A DNA stretch of 64,000 nt. Origin: DASRWT01 sp963748485 (GTDB taxonomy: Bacteria > Methylomirabilota > Methylomirabilia > Rokubacteriales > CSP1-6). The stretch is taken from positions 1,550,001 to 1,614,000 of the forward strand of contig CAVVJF010000009.1 of the NCBI GenBank assembly GCA_963748485.1, read 5' to 3'. The notes under the pieces were generated by a model. It searched no databases and had not been told where the DNA came from. It was given only the letters and a program-made list of their open reading frames with translations. Shown piece by piece: positions 51,011 to 59,811 of this stretch (positions are counted from its first letter, which is position 1; every line of letters starts with the position of its first letter). A program made the translations under genes and the position numbers.

Positions 51011-52480
51011 TCAGGCGTCCTCGAAGGGATACAACGGCCGACGCCGCTTCCGGTAGGTGAAGAGGCGGAGGTCGCTGCTGGTGCAGCCGTCGCCGTCGCA
51101 CAGCACGATGTGACGCGCGATGGGCTCGAAGCCGGCGCGGAAGTGCTGGCGCGACTTGATCAGCACATAGCGCTTGCGCCGCGGGTCGATCCCGCAGTGG
51201 GTGAACACGCCCAGGTCGAAGGGCTCGCTGCGCTGCTCCGACACCACGATCTGCATGCGGCCGGTGTCGAGCACGGCGGTGCGTCCCATGCGCACGCGGG
51301 TGCCGGTGGCCATGGGCCCAGTGACCACGAACTCGCCCTCGGTGACGCGGATGACCTTCCCGGTGACGGTATGCGGGCGGCCGGGCAGGTTGATCTGGGG
51401 CATGTCGATCTTGCCGCCGAGGGGAATCGTGACGCTGGCGGCGGTGCCGGCGGCGAGCAGCCGCGCCACCGCGTCCGGATCGCAGATGGGACCCGCCGCC
51501 ACGTCCTCGAGCCCCTGGCGCTCGACCTCGGCGATCACGCTCATCACGTCCTGGGTGCCGCCGGAGGCGGTGTTGTCGCCGTGGTCCACGAGCACGATGG
51601 GTCCCTCGCCCAGCGTCTTCGCGTGGGCGATCTGACTCGCCAGCGGCGCGCCCTCATAGAGGAAGGCCTTGCGGCGCTGCCACGCCATGCCGAGGAGGCG
51701 GTCGAGCAGCGCCTGGCCCTTGTCCGCCTGGCCGTCGCAGACGATCACCGACGAGCAGGAGATGTGGGGGATGTCCGCGTGCGGGAAGCCGCCGAACACG
51801 GACGCATTGAGGACGGTCCCGCTCGTCTCCGCGGCGATGGCCTGGTCCATGATGTCCTTCATGGGCTGTCGCGACGGCGCGTGCGCGAGCGTGCTCGTCA
51901 TCATGGGGCGGGTGCCCCACACCATGACGGGGCGCACCTCTCCGTCCAGCGCGCGGAGGAGCGTGCGCCCCGCGCGCTCGGCCGTCTCCGCCATGTCCAC
52001 GTGCGGGTAGGTGCGGTAGCCGGTGACGACGGTGGCATGCTCGATCATGGGCGCGGTCATGTGCGCGTGGAAGTCGAGGCCCACCGCGATGGGCAGGCTC
52101 GGCGCGACCACCCGGATACGACGGAGGAGCTCGCCCTCGCCGTCGTCGGTGTGCTCGGCGACCATCGCCCCGTGCAGGGCGAGGAAGGCGGCGTCGCAGC
52201 CCCCGCGGACGGCACCCACGATGGCCACGGCCATGTCCTCGTAGGCGCTCTTCTCGACGTAACCGGAAGGATGCGCACTCGCCGCTACCGGGAGCAGGAC
52301 CTCCGCTCCCGCCTTCCTCGCTACCGTCAGGAACCCGCCGAGCTGGGTGTTCGTGTCCCCGAACTCGGCGACGGCGGCCGCGCCGGCGAGGGGCCGGAAG
52401 GACGCCAGCGGCGTCGGCACGGGGGAGAACGTGTTCGTCTCGTGCATCATCATGGCGACGACGAGCTTGCGGCGCGGCAT
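51011..52480 (-). CDS. M81 family metallopeptidase (microcystinase C/MlrC-like)
   Basis: 489 residues from the ATG at 52480, preceded by a GGGAGG site. Family landmarks are VAMMMHETNTFSPVPT at the N-terminus, AAFLALHGAMV, VGLDFHAHMT, YRTYPHVDMAET, SVFGGFPHADIP, LVDHGDNTASGGTQDV and, near the end, FTHCGIDPRRKRYVLIKSRQHFRAGFEPIA. MlrC hydrolyses linearised microcystin fragments; most members from soil bacteria have unknown substrates. Divergent from the MFS gene, consistent with an uptake/export and degradation pair, though this is only a positional hint. Confidence 0.93.
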   Translation of the reverse strand: MPRRKLVVAMMMHETNTFSPVPTPLASFRPLAGAAAVAEFGDTNTQLGGFLTVARKAGAEVLLPVAASAHPSGYVEKSAYEDMAVAIVGAVRGGCDAAFLALHGAMVAEHTDDGEGELLRRIRVVAPSLPIAVGLDFHAHMTAPMIEHATVVTGYRTYPHVDMAETAERAGRTLLRALDGEVRPVMVWGTRPMMTSTLAHAPSRQPMKDIMDQAIAAETSGTVLNASVFGGFPHADIPHISCSSVIVCDGQADKGQALLDRLLGMAWQRRKAFLYEGAPLASQIAHAKTLGEGPIVLVDHGDNTASGGTQDVMSVIAEVERQGLEDVAAGPICDPDAVARLLAAGTAASVTIPLGGKIDMPQINLPGRPHTVTGKVIRVTEGEFVVTGPMATGTRVRMGRTAVLDTGRMQIVVSEQRSEPFDLGVFTHCGIDPRRKRYVLIKSRQHFRAGFEPIARHIVLCDGDGCTSSDLRLFTYRKRRRPLYPFEDA

Positions 52481-52527
52481 GCGGGATCCTCCCGCCGCCG
52501 AGTGTAGACGAACTCGCCCGCGCTGGG

Positions 52528-52533
52528 TATCGT
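52528..52533 (+). promoter_or_regulatory. -10-like hexamer close to a GTG start
   Basis: TATCGT ends 6 bases before the GTG at 52540, with no ribosome binding site between, as in the other candidate leaderless genes of this window. Confidence 0.25.
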
Positions 52534-52539
52534 CATCGG

Positions 52540-53754
52540 GTGACGGGCCCCTCGGGCTGGCAGCGCAATGTCTGGGCACTGTCGCTGTCCGTCTTCATCG
52601 CCTTCGTGGGGTTCCAGTTCTTCTCGCCCTTCCTGCCGCTCTATGTGCAGGAGCTCGGCGTCACCGATCCCGCCGCGGTGGCCCTCTGGTCGGGCGCGCT
52701 CGCGGCGGTGACGCCGACGGTGTCCGGCCTCCTCGCCCCGCTCTTCGGCCGGCTCGCCGACCGGTTCGGCCGCAAGATGATGCTGATCCGCTCGCTGGCG
52801 GGGTTCACCGTGATCATCGCCGCCATGGGCCTCGTCACGTCGGTGCAGCAGCTCTTCGCCGCGCGATTCCTCCAGGGCCTCTTCGCCGGCTTCACGCCGA
52901 TGGCGATGGCGGTGGCGAGCGTGTCGGCCCCGCGCGAGAAGGTGGCGTCGGCGATCGCCCGCGTGCAGGGGGCGCAACTCCTGAGCGTGGCGGTGGGGCC
53001 GGCCATCGGCGGCTTCGCCGCCACCCATCTCGGCATCCGCCCCGCCTTCTACGTCACCGCCGCGCTCTGCGCGGTGTCGCTGGTCGCGTTGGTCTTCCTC
53101 TTCCAGGAGCAGCGTGCGGCGCCGGCGGGCGAGGCCCCCGCGCGGCGCCGCACGACGCCGTTCCGCGAGTTCCTGAGTCAGCCGCACTTCGTGCCGGTGA
53201 TGGGCCTGCTCGTGATCGCGCAGTTCATCGATCGCGGCCTGGCCCTCGTCATTCCGCTGCAGGTGGCGCACATGCCCGAGGTCGCGGCGCCCGCGATGAC
53301 CTCCGGCATCATCATCTCGGCGGCGGCCGTCGGGGCGACGCTCTCCGCCAGCCTTGCCGCGCGTCTGGTGGCGGTGATGCCCGCCGGCCAGCTCCTCTTC
53401 CTCCAGCTGCTCGCGGGGGGAATGCTTTGTGGAGGGATGGCGCTGGCCGAGGGCTGGGTGAGCCTGCTCGTGCTGCGGGTGCTGGTGGCGGTCTGCCTCG
53501 GCGGCGCGCTCACCCTGGCCTACGCCCTCGGCGGCATGATCGTGCCCGCGGAAGCGCGCGGCGCCGCCTTCGGCTGGCTCGCGCTGGGCGTGCAGATCGG
53601 CACCGCCGCGAGCCCGCTTCTCACCGGGGCCCTGGCCGCGGCGACGCTGCGCGGCGCATACCTGCTCGACGGGGCGCTGGCCTGGCTGGGCGCGCTCATC
53701 CTGCTCTTCGCCGCGCGCGACCTCCTCGCCCGGCGCGAGCGCCCGGACGGCTAG
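52540..53754 (+). CDS. MFS transporter, drug/metabolite exporter type
   Basis: 404 residues with about twelve hydrophobic segments. The MFS motif between segments 2 and 3 is clear (GRLADRFGRKMMLIRS), and a second copy-like RFLQGLFAGFTPMAMA lies in segment 4-5. A charged loop in the middle (about 190-210) separates two halves. The family is DHA1-like, comparable with MdtG-type exporters. The GTG at 52540 is the only good start before the first membrane segment. It is divergent to the M81 peptidase. Confidence 0.92.
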   Translation: MTGPSGWQRNVWALSLSVFIAFVGFQFFSPFLPLYVQELGVTDPAAVALWSGALAAVTPTVSGLLAPLFGRLADRFGRKMMLIRSLAGFTVIIAAMGLVTSVQQLFAARFLQGLFAGFTPMAMAVASVSAPREKVASAIARVQGAQLLSVAVGPAIGGFAATHLGIRPAFYVTAALCAVSLVALVFLFQEQRAAPAGEAPARRRTTPFREFLSQPHFVPVMGLLVIAQFIDRGLALVIPLQVAHMPEVAAPAMTSGIIISAAAVGATLSASLAARLVAVMPAGQLLFLQLLAGGMLCGGMALAEGWVSLLVLRVLVAVCLGGALTLAYALGGMIVPAEARGAAFGWLALGVQIGTAASPLLTGALAAATLRGAYLLDGALAWLGALILLFAARDLLARRERPDG

Positions 53755-53766
53755 CGCGCGGCTGAA

Positions 53767-54324
53767 CTAGCCGGCAGTCGCGGGCGCGACCGGGACCTGG
53801 TCCGAGCGGAAGATCAGCTCGCGCGCGGACGCTCCCGCCTCGACGCGGGCCACCAGCGCGTCCGGATCGAAGGGCTCGCCGATCGGATTGGCCTTGAAGG
53901 CGTCGCCCCGGAGAAAAGCGTTGGCCTCTTCGGGCGCGAGCAGATCGATCTGGAACTCGAGCTGATTCCCGTCGGGGTCGCGATAGTAGAGCGACAGCGT
54001 CGGCCCGTGGCGGATCGGCCGGTAGGGCAAGATCCCGTCGGTCTTGAGCCGCTTGTAGAGGTCGACCAGCTCGCCCAGATCCTTCCACGTGTACGCGAGA
54101 TGATTCACCCCGACCTGGTTCGCCGCCCGCGCAGGTAGATCGGCGGGCGCCGGCCCGAGATTGACGAACGCGAACCGGTGATGCTCGTCATCGTAGGTGA
54201 GGAAGGCGAGACGCTCGCCCCGATGCTGCACTCGCGCTTCGAACACGCGCTGATACCAGGCGATCATCTCGGCATAGCGGTGGGTGTTGAAGACGACGTG
54301 GGCGAACTTGCTCGGCGGCGCCAT
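53767..54324 (-). CDS. vicinal-oxygen-chelate (glyoxalase/extradiol dioxygenase-like) protein
   Basis: 185 residues from the ATG at 54324. One complete VOC module pair is visible: KFAHVVFNTHRYAEMIAWYQRVFEA (metal His), FAFVNLGP, VGVNHLAYTW (metal His) and YYRDPDGNQLEFQID (metal Glu), then a C-terminal tail. This arrangement is common to extradiol dioxygenases and glyoxalase-like enzymes. The tail ending with a repeated FDPDALVARVEAGAS is typical of a subgroup from soil bacteria. Last gene of a five-gene minus-strand run; its start lies 11 bases after the LLM gene. Confidence 0.87.
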   Translation of the reverse strand: MAPPSKFAHVVFNTHRYAEMIAWYQRVFEARVQHRGERLAFLTYDDEHHRFAFVNLGPAPADLPARAANQVGVNHLAYTWKDLGELVDLYKRLKTDGILPYRPIRHGPTLSLYYRDPDGNQLEFQIDLLAPEEANAFLRGDAFKANPIGEPFDPDALVARVEAGASARELIFRSDQVPVAPATAG

Positions 54325-54335
54325 GCCGGCCTCCG

Positions 54336-55184
54336 CTACCGCAGCACGGCGTCGGCGATGCGGGTGAGCTCGACAGCCATGTCCGCGTCCGTCCTCACGG
54401 TGGCCGGGCGGATGACCACACGCGTCGCCCCCGCGTCGAAGTGCCGGCGGACGAGGTCCCGGTCGGCGGGCTGCCCGTGCACCGAGATCGTGATGGACGC
54501 GGGGTTCCGGCCCGCTTCCTTGGCGAGGCGATCGAGCGTCGCACGCCCCTCGCGCACTACGTCGGGCCCCACGGAAGTCGGCAGCCAGCCGTCGCCCCAT
54601 TCCACGATCCTCTTGAATACGTTGGCTGCTCCGCCACCCAAGAGCACCGGCGGATGCGGCTTCTGCGCAGGCTTCGGATACGAGCGCACGGGCGGGAAGT
54701 CGTAGTACTTGCCGTGGAACTCCGCCTCGGGCTTGGTCCAGCACTCCTTCATCGCCAGCACCGACTCGCGGGTCTGCGTCCAGCGATGGTCGAAGTCTCC
54801 GCCCATGATCTCGGTCTCCTCGCGGAGCCACCCCGCCCCGATGCCGAACAGAAAGCGCCCCCCGCTGAAGTGATCGAGGGTCGACACCTCCTTGGCGAGC
54901 ACCAGCGGATGCCGCTCCGGCACCAGCACGATGCCGGTGCCGAGCTTGATGCGGGTGGTGCTGCCGGAGGCGCGCGCCAGCGCGACGAAGGGATCCACGA
55001 AGTGTGAGTAGGTCTCCGGGATGACCCCGTCGGCCGAGCCGGGGAAGCGGCTCTTCGTGTGGACGGGAATGAATGGGTGCTCGGCGCACCAGAAGGACTC
55101 GAAGCCGAGCTCCTCGGCGGTGCGCGCCATGGCCCCGACGTCGACAAGATAGGCGGGGAGCGGAACGGAGACGCCCACGTTCAT
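54336..55184 (-). CDS. LLM-class F420-dependent-type oxidoreductase
   Basis: 282 residues. N-terminal NVGVSVPLPAYLVDVGAMART, then LGFESFWCAEHPFIPVH, TRIKLGTGIVLVPERHPLVLAKEVSTLD and FLFGIGAGWLREE. These match the TIGR03619-like branch of the luciferase-like family, in which most characterised members use coenzyme F420, though FMN cannot be excluded. It lies between the cytochrome P450 gene (22-base gap) and the VOC gene (11-base gap), all on one strand, which suggests a shared catabolic route. Confidence 0.9.
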   Translation of the reverse strand: MNVGVSVPLPAYLVDVGAMARTAEELGFESFWCAEHPFIPVHTKSRFPGSADGVIPETYSHFVDPFVALARASGSTTRIKLGTGIVLVPERHPLVLAKEVSTLDHFSGGRFLFGIGAGWLREETEIMGGDFDHRWTQTRESVLAMKECWTKPEAEFHGKYYDFPPVRSYPKPAQKPHPPVLLGGGAANVFKRIVEWGDGWLPTSVGPDVVREGRATLDRLAKEAGRNPASITISVHGQPADRDLVRRHFDAGATRVVIRPATVRTDADMAVELTRIADAVLR

Positions 55185-55206
55185 GGCATGTCCTCCTCGA
55201 GACGGG

Positions 55207-56403
55207 TCAGAAGGAGACGGGCAGCGACGTCAGGCCGCGCAGGGTCAGGCTCTGCCGGTGCTGCGGCTCGGCGGTGGCGAGCGCGAGCTTGGGCATGCGC
55301 CGCAGCAGCGTATTGATGGCGATCTGCCCCTCCACGCGCGCGAGGGGGGCGCCGATGCAGAAGTGGATGCCCCAGCCGAAAGCGATGTGGCGGTTTTCCG
55401 TGCGGCCGATGTCCAGGCGATCGGGATCGGGGAACTGGGCGGGATCGCGGTCGGCGGCGCCGATGAAGGGCATCACCATCTCGCCCTTGCCGATGGTCTT
55501 GCCGCCGATGGTGACGTCCTCGCTGGGAATGCGCGCGGTGCGCTGCACCGGCCCGTCGAAGCGCAGCAGCTCTTCCACCGCGGTCACGATCAGGCCCGGG
55601 TCCTCGCGCAGCCGGCGCAGCTGATCGGGGTGGCGCAGGAGAGCGAGCGAGCCGTTGCCGATCAGGTTCACGGTGGTCTCGTGCCCGGCGACGAGGAGGA
55701 GGATGCAGGTGGCGAGCAGCTCGTCCTCGGAGAGCTTGTCTCCCGCCTCCTCGGCGGCAATCAGGCCCGACAACATGTCGTCCTGAGGCGCCCGGCGCCG
55801 CTCCGCGATGAGCCCGCGGAAGTACTCGGCGAGGGCGCGGCGCGCGAGCACGCTGCGCTCCGCCACCGGCGAGTCCGGCGGCAGCATGATGGCGTCCAGG
55901 CCGCGGGCGATGTCGAGACCCCAGCCCTTGAAGCGCTCATGGTCCGCCACCGGCACGCCGAGCATCTCGCAGATGACGATGACGGGCAGCGGGTAGGCGA
56001 ACTGCTCGATCAGGTCCATCCCACGATCGCCTTGCACGCGGTCGAGCAGGCCGTCCACGATCTGCTGGATGTGAGACCGCATCTGCTCGATCACCCGAGG
56101 GGTGAAGGCCTTGCTGACGAGCCCGCGCAGCCGCGTGTGATCCGGGGGATCGCGGTCCAGCATGGACAGCCCCATCCCCAGGGGCGGCGCCTGCAGGCCG
56201 AAGCGCGCGGCCACGAACGCAGCGATGGGCTCCTTGATCATGCGCGGGTCTCGGAGCGACGCCACCACATCCTCGTAGCGGGTGAGCACCCAGAACCCGA
56301 GCGGGCTCTGGTGGACGGGATCCTCGGTGCGGAGCCGGTGATAGGTCGGATAGGGATCGGCTACGAACTCCGGGGCCATGGGGTTGAAGCTGAGATCGCT
56401 CAT
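55207..56403 (-). CDS. cytochrome P450
   Basis: 398 residues, typical for a soluble class I bacterial P450. The I-helix LLVAGHETTVNL, the K-helix EELLRFDGPVQRTAR (ExxR) and the heme-binding loop HIAFGWGIHFCIGAPLAR (Cys349) are intact. It needs a ferredoxin and reductase, neither of which is adjacent. The gene starts 3 bases after the stop of the 533-residue unknown gene. With LLM and VOC enzymes downstream it suggests oxidative breakdown of a non-polar compound; the substrate is unknown. Confidence 0.96.
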   Translation of the reverse strand: MSDLSFNPMAPEFVADPYPTYHRLRTEDPVHQSPLGFWVLTRYEDVVASLRDPRMIKEPIAAFVAARFGLQAPPLGMGLSMLDRDPPDHTRLRGLVSKAFTPRVIEQMRSHIQQIVDGLLDRVQGDRGMDLIEQFAYPLPVIVICEMLGVPVADHERFKGWGLDIARGLDAIMLPPDSPVAERSVLARRALAEYFRGLIAERRRAPQDDMLSGLIAAEEAGDKLSEDELLATCILLLVAGHETTVNLIGNGSLALLRHPDQLRRLREDPGLIVTAVEELLRFDGPVQRTARIPSEDVTIGGKTIGKGEMVMPFIGAADRDPAQFPDPDRLDIGRTENRHIAFGWGIHFCIGAPLARVEGQIAINTLLRRMPKLALATAEPQHRQSLTLRGLTSLPVSF

Positions 56404-56406
56404 GGG

Positions 56407-58008
56407 CTAGACGCCGAAGGCCTCCGCGAAGCGCTTGTAGGACTCGAGGGGGTCGCCGAACTTCACGTGCCCCGCGGTGTGCTGCGCGCAGGCGAGCAGC
56501 AGGGTGTCGCGGTCGTGGGCCTGGGTGTGCCCGTAGTCCTCCAGGAGACAGAGTCCGATCTCCTGGTTGTGCGGGTCATTGCCTTCCTTCACCGCGGCGA
56601 GGGCGAGGGCCTGCACGAGCGGCGCGCGGTCGTGCCCGGCGTCGAGGTAGGCGCGGGTCCAGGCCACGCTCTCGTCCGTCTTGAGACCGAGCTGCGCCGC
56701 CTCCAGCCGCTCGAGCAGCTGCGCGGCGCTGAGCGCCCCCGCCCCCGCGGCCGGCCGCGCGATCGCGGACGGATCGTTCGGGACGCCGTTGCCGGGCGTG
56801 TCGCGCACCCAGCCTGCCGCCTGATGGATAAAGGAGCCGGCCACATAGAGGAGCTTCACGCGATGCGGATGATCGAAGGTGTCGAAGAACCACCCCAGCG
56901 TGTTCGTGTACTCGTAGCCGTGCTGCGGCATGGAGAAGTTGTCCGGGAGGCCGGCGGCGAGGATGTTCCGGGCGGCGGCGATCTGGATGGCGTCGAGGAT
57001 GCGGCGGGGGTGCTTGCCGGCGAGCAGCAGCGCGGTGATCGCCTCGATGTAGGCCTTCTCCGACGGCCCGGCGATCGCGGCGATCAGCTCTTCCTCTTCC
57101 TCCGCGGTGAGGGGCGCCGCGTTGGCGAGCAGGCGCTCCTCGACGAGCCGCTTCGGCGAGAACTCCATCGACGAGCGCGGGCGGGCGTCCGGCTCCGCGA
57201 GGCGAGTCCAGCTCACCTGGCAGGCCATCTCGTACGCGGAGTGCCAGCGCGGCCCCACCGCCATGTCGGGGACGCCAGCGTAGATCACGTCGTGGGCGTC
57301 GTCCCAGCCCACGGTGTCGCCCAGCTCGATGGTGGCCCGCGCCCGGTAGGACTTGTGGCCGGTGGTGTAGGAGCGGTTGAGGAACATCCGGTCCTGCACG
57401 TCGATGAGTCCGGCGAAGATCAGGTGCGCGAGCAGCTCGCGGCGATGCGCCCGCTCCTCGAAGAGGCCGAGGAACACGCGATACGCGGTGACCACCTCGC
57501 CCCGCTGCACGAGGGTGAGCCAGTGGTTGAGCCGCTCCGCGAACGGCCCCTCCAGCGCCAGCGGCTCCTGATCCGCCCAGTGCCGCTCGGGCGCGCCCAC
57601 CGGCCGGTCCGGATCCACCTTGAACGTGCGCCGCCCATAGTGCCCCGGCGCCTTGCCCAGCAGCTGATTCCACGGGTCGAGCCCGGTGGGCACGTACCAG
57701 ATGGTCTGGGCCATGGGGAGGAAGCGGAGCGACTCAGGCAGATAAGCGGGCAGCCGTACGCTCGTGCGCGCGCTGAGGAGGCAATGGTCGTTGTTGACGA
57801 ATCTGACAAAGCCGTCGTCGATTCGCTGGTGATAGGGCACCTGGGTGTAGGGCGCGTGGATGCGAACGGTCTCGCGGACGATCTCGGCGAGCGGCCGCTC
57901 CGCTCGTACGAGGTCGTAGAACACCTGGGTGGCCCCGACCTGGTCCCGGGCGAGGATGCGCTCCTCGAGCTTGGAATAAAGCGCGGCATCCTTGGCGATC
58001 ACGGCCAT
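56407..58008 (-). CDS. conserved protein of unknown function, 533 residues
   Basis: A soluble, helix-rich protein without signal peptide or membrane segment. I do not recognise the family. Distinct segments are the N-terminal YSKLEERILARDQVGATQVF, a His-rich middle (HAPYTQVPYHQRIDDGFVRF, NNDHCLLSA), AHLIFAGLIDVQDRMF, RSYTTGHKSYRARATIELGD, and a C-terminal LAVKEGN-like part followed by HNQEIGLCLLEDYGHTQ. The several His and Asp/Glu residues in the N-terminal half could bind a metal. It lies between the CMD-family gene and the P450 gene (gaps of 29 and 3 bases). A role in the same pathway is likely from position. Confidence 0.8.
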   Translation of the reverse strand: MAVIAKDAALYSKLEERILARDQVGATQVFYDLVRAERPLAEIVRETVRIHAPYTQVPYHQRIDDGFVRFVNNDHCLLSARTSVRLPAYLPESLRFLPMAQTIWYVPTGLDPWNQLLGKAPGHYGRRTFKVDPDRPVGAPERHWADQEPLALEGPFAERLNHWLTLVQRGEVVTAYRVFLGLFEERAHRRELLAHLIFAGLIDVQDRMFLNRSYTTGHKSYRARATIELGDTVGWDDAHDVIYAGVPDMAVGPRWHSAYEMACQVSWTRLAEPDARPRSSMEFSPKRLVEERLLANAAPLTAEEEEELIAAIAGPSEKAYIEAITALLLAGKHPRRILDAIQIAAARNILAAGLPDNFSMPQHGYEYTNTLGWFFDTFDHPHRVKLLYVAGSFIHQAAGWVRDTPGNGVPNDPSAIARPAAGAGALSAAQLLERLEAAQLGLKTDESVAWTRAYLDAGHDRAPLVQALALAAVKEGNDPHNQEIGLCLLEDYGHTQAHDRDTLLLACAQHTAGHVKFGDPLESYKRFAEAFGV

Positions 58009-58037
58009 GGGTCGGATCCTCCCTCGCTACCGGGGCT

Positions 58038-58583
58038 CTACCACGGCGGCGGAGTGCCCGCGGGCAGCGGGACCTCGGCCACGTTTAGCACCATCGAGAC
58101 CAGCGTGTAGTAGCCGCTGACGCCGATGAGGTCCACCACGCCCTGCTCGCCCAGGAGGGCCTTCGCGCGCTCGAACAGCGCGTCCTCCACGAAGTGCCGC
58201 TGGTGCAGGGCCGTGCAGAAGTCGTAGACCAGCGCCTCGTCCTCCTTCATCCCCTCCGGCCGCCGCCCCTTCGCCACCGCGTCCGCGATGGCGTCCGAAA
58301 GGCCGGCTTTTGCCGCCAATGGGCGGTGGGCAAACCACTCGTACTTCGACTCCCAGAAGCGGGCGTTGATGATGATGGCGAACTCGTTCAGGCGCGGGGG
58401 CAATGACGAGTTGAACCGCAGGTGCTCGCCCAACTTCTGCACGCGATCGGCCAGCTCGGGGCTGCGCAGGAGCACCGCGAAGGGCCCGCGGATGCCGCCG
58501 CGCGGGCCGGACGTGATGGCCGTCGCCACGCGCTTCTGGGCCTCCGTCATCCGGTCGGGGGGGAGGTCCGGGAAGCGGGGCAT
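58038..58583 (-). CDS. carboxymuconolactone decarboxylase family protein
   Basis: 181 residues with the AhpD/CMD helical fold: RGPFAVLLRSPELADRVQKLGEHLRF and later LNEFAIIINARFWESKYEWFAH. In redox-active members a CxxC pair follows; here EFAIIINARFWESKYEW takes that place and no cysteines are seen, so it is the decarboxylase-like or non-redox branch. Many such proteins are annotated in degradation clusters with unknown roles. It is the first gene of the five-gene minus-strand run and has no clear ribosome binding site. Confidence 0.85.
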   Translation of the reverse strand: MPRFPDLPPDRMTEAQKRVATAITSGPRGGIRGPFAVLLRSPELADRVQKLGEHLRFNSSLPPRLNEFAIIINARFWESKYEWFAHRPLAAKAGLSDAIADAVAKGRRPEGMKEDEALVYDFCTALHQRHFVEDALFERAKALLGEQGVVDLIGVSGYYTLVSMVLNVAEVPLPAGTPPPW

Positions 58584-58682
58584 GGGCGCATTCTAGCGCC
58601 GGGACGGGCCGAGGCCAATGGGGGGCTCCCGGCGCGCCGTTGGGGGCTGGACGCGGGCCCCCCGGCGAGGCAGCATAGGGCC

Positions 58683-59768
58683 ATGCGCGCGGCCGTCATG
58701 CGGAGCCGGCAGCTCGTCATCGCCGACGTCCCCGTCCCCCAGCCCGGTCCGGGCGAGGTGCTGGTGAAGACGCTCGCCTGCGGGATCTGCGGCTCCGACC
58801 TCCACGCGCTCAAGCACGCCGAGCGCTTCGTGGAGAACCAGCACCGCGTCGGCGCCCGCTTCGTGATGGATCTCGGCCGCGACGTGGTGATGGGCCACGA
58901 GTTCTGCGCGGAGATCGCGGACTTCGGCCCCAAGACGACGCGGCACCTGCCGCTCGGGACCCGCGTCTGCTCCACCCCCGGTGTCATCCGGTCCGACGGC
59001 GTTCGCACCGTGGGGTACTCGAACGAGATGCCCGGCGGCTACGCGCAGTACATGATTCTTACCGAGTCGCGGCTGCTCCCCGTGCCCGAGGACCTCCCCA
59101 CCGAACGCGCCGCGCTGACCGAGCCGATGGCGGTGGGGCTCCACGCGCTCAACATGGCGCGCGTCCAGCCCGACGACGCGCCCATCGTGATCGGCTGCGG
59201 CCCGGTGGGGCTGGCGGTGATCGCGGCCCTGCGCCTCACCGTCGCGCGGCCCATCGTGGCCGCGGACTTTTCCCCGCGGCGCCGCGCGCTCGCCGAGGCG
59301 CTGGGGGCCGACGTCGTGGTCGACCCCGCCGCGGACTCGCCGTGGACGCGGTGGGCGGACGTGGCGGTGTGGCGCGATCCCGCCCGCGCCCCGGTGCTGC
59401 CGCCGTGGGTGCCCGGCCCGCCCCGCCGGCCCGCAGTGGTATTCGAGTGCGTGGGCGTGCCCGGCGTGCTGGATCAGCTCATGGGCACGGCGCCGCGCGG
59501 GACCCGCATCGTTGTGGTGGGCGTGTGCATGGAGCCCGACACCATTCACCCCATGCTGGGCATCAGCAAGGAGCTCGCCTTCCAGTTCGTCCTCGGCTAC
59601 ACCGCCGACGAGTTCGAGGAGACCCTCCGCCTCATCGCCGCCGGCTCCATCCCGACGGCGCCGCTCATCACCGGCCGCGTCGGTCTCGACGGCGTGCCCG
59701 GCGCCTTCGCGGAGCTCGCCTCCCCCGAGCGGCACGCCAAGATCATCGTCGAGCCCTGGCGCGCCTGA
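58683..59768 (+). CDS. zinc-type alcohol dehydrogenase (MDR family)
   Basis: 361 residues. Catalytic zinc ligands are present in CGICGSDLHAL (Cys) and VMGHEFC (His-Glu), and the Rossmann motif PIVIGCGPVGLAVIAAL identifies NAD(P) binding. The structural zinc loop with four cysteines is missing: the equivalent region reads VCSTPGVIRSDGV. Members without the structural zinc are often quinone reductase-like or act on sugars and polyols. The ATG at 58683 is preceded by weak signals. Substrate unknown. It is divergent from the CMD gene and precedes threonine synthase by 43 bases. Confidence 0.9.
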   Translation: MRAAVMRSRQLVIADVPVPQPGPGEVLVKTLACGICGSDLHALKHAERFVENQHRVGARFVMDLGRDVVMGHEFCAEIADFGPKTTRHLPLGTRVCSTPGVIRSDGVRTVGYSNEMPGGYAQYMILTESRLLPVPEDLPTERAALTEPMAVGLHALNMARVQPDDAPIVIGCGPVGLAVIAALRLTVARPIVAADFSPRRRALAEALGADVVVDPAADSPWTRWADVAVWRDPARAPVLPPWVPGPPRRPAVVFECVGVPGVLDQLMGTAPRGTRIVVVGVCMEPDTIHPMLGISKELAFQFVLGYTADEFEETLRLIAAGSIPTAPLITGRVGLDGVPGAFAELASPERHAKIIVEPWRA

Positions 59769-59796
59769 CGCCCCGAATTCCCTATCCGGGACGCGC

Positions 59797-59802
59797 TATA
59801 CT
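59797..59802 (+). promoter_or_regulatory. -10-like hexamer of the threonine synthase gene
   Basis: TATACT, the best -10 match in the window (5 of 6), ends 9 bases before the ATG at 59812. There is no ribosome binding site between them, so a leaderless transcript is likely. No convincing -35 is seen. Confidence 0.45.
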
Positions 59803-59811
59803 GGGCGCGGT

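Noticed and set aside
56407..58008. Questin oxidase family assignment of the 533-residue protein
   Set aside because: I could not see the His-rich HxxH-type segments expected for that family, so no family is claimed.
55183..58110. Plus-strand open frame of about 975 codons over the P450 and the 533-residue gene
   Set aside because: It is antisense to two well-supported genes, has the Arg/Gly/His/Val-rich composition of GC-rich shadow frames and no recognisable domain.
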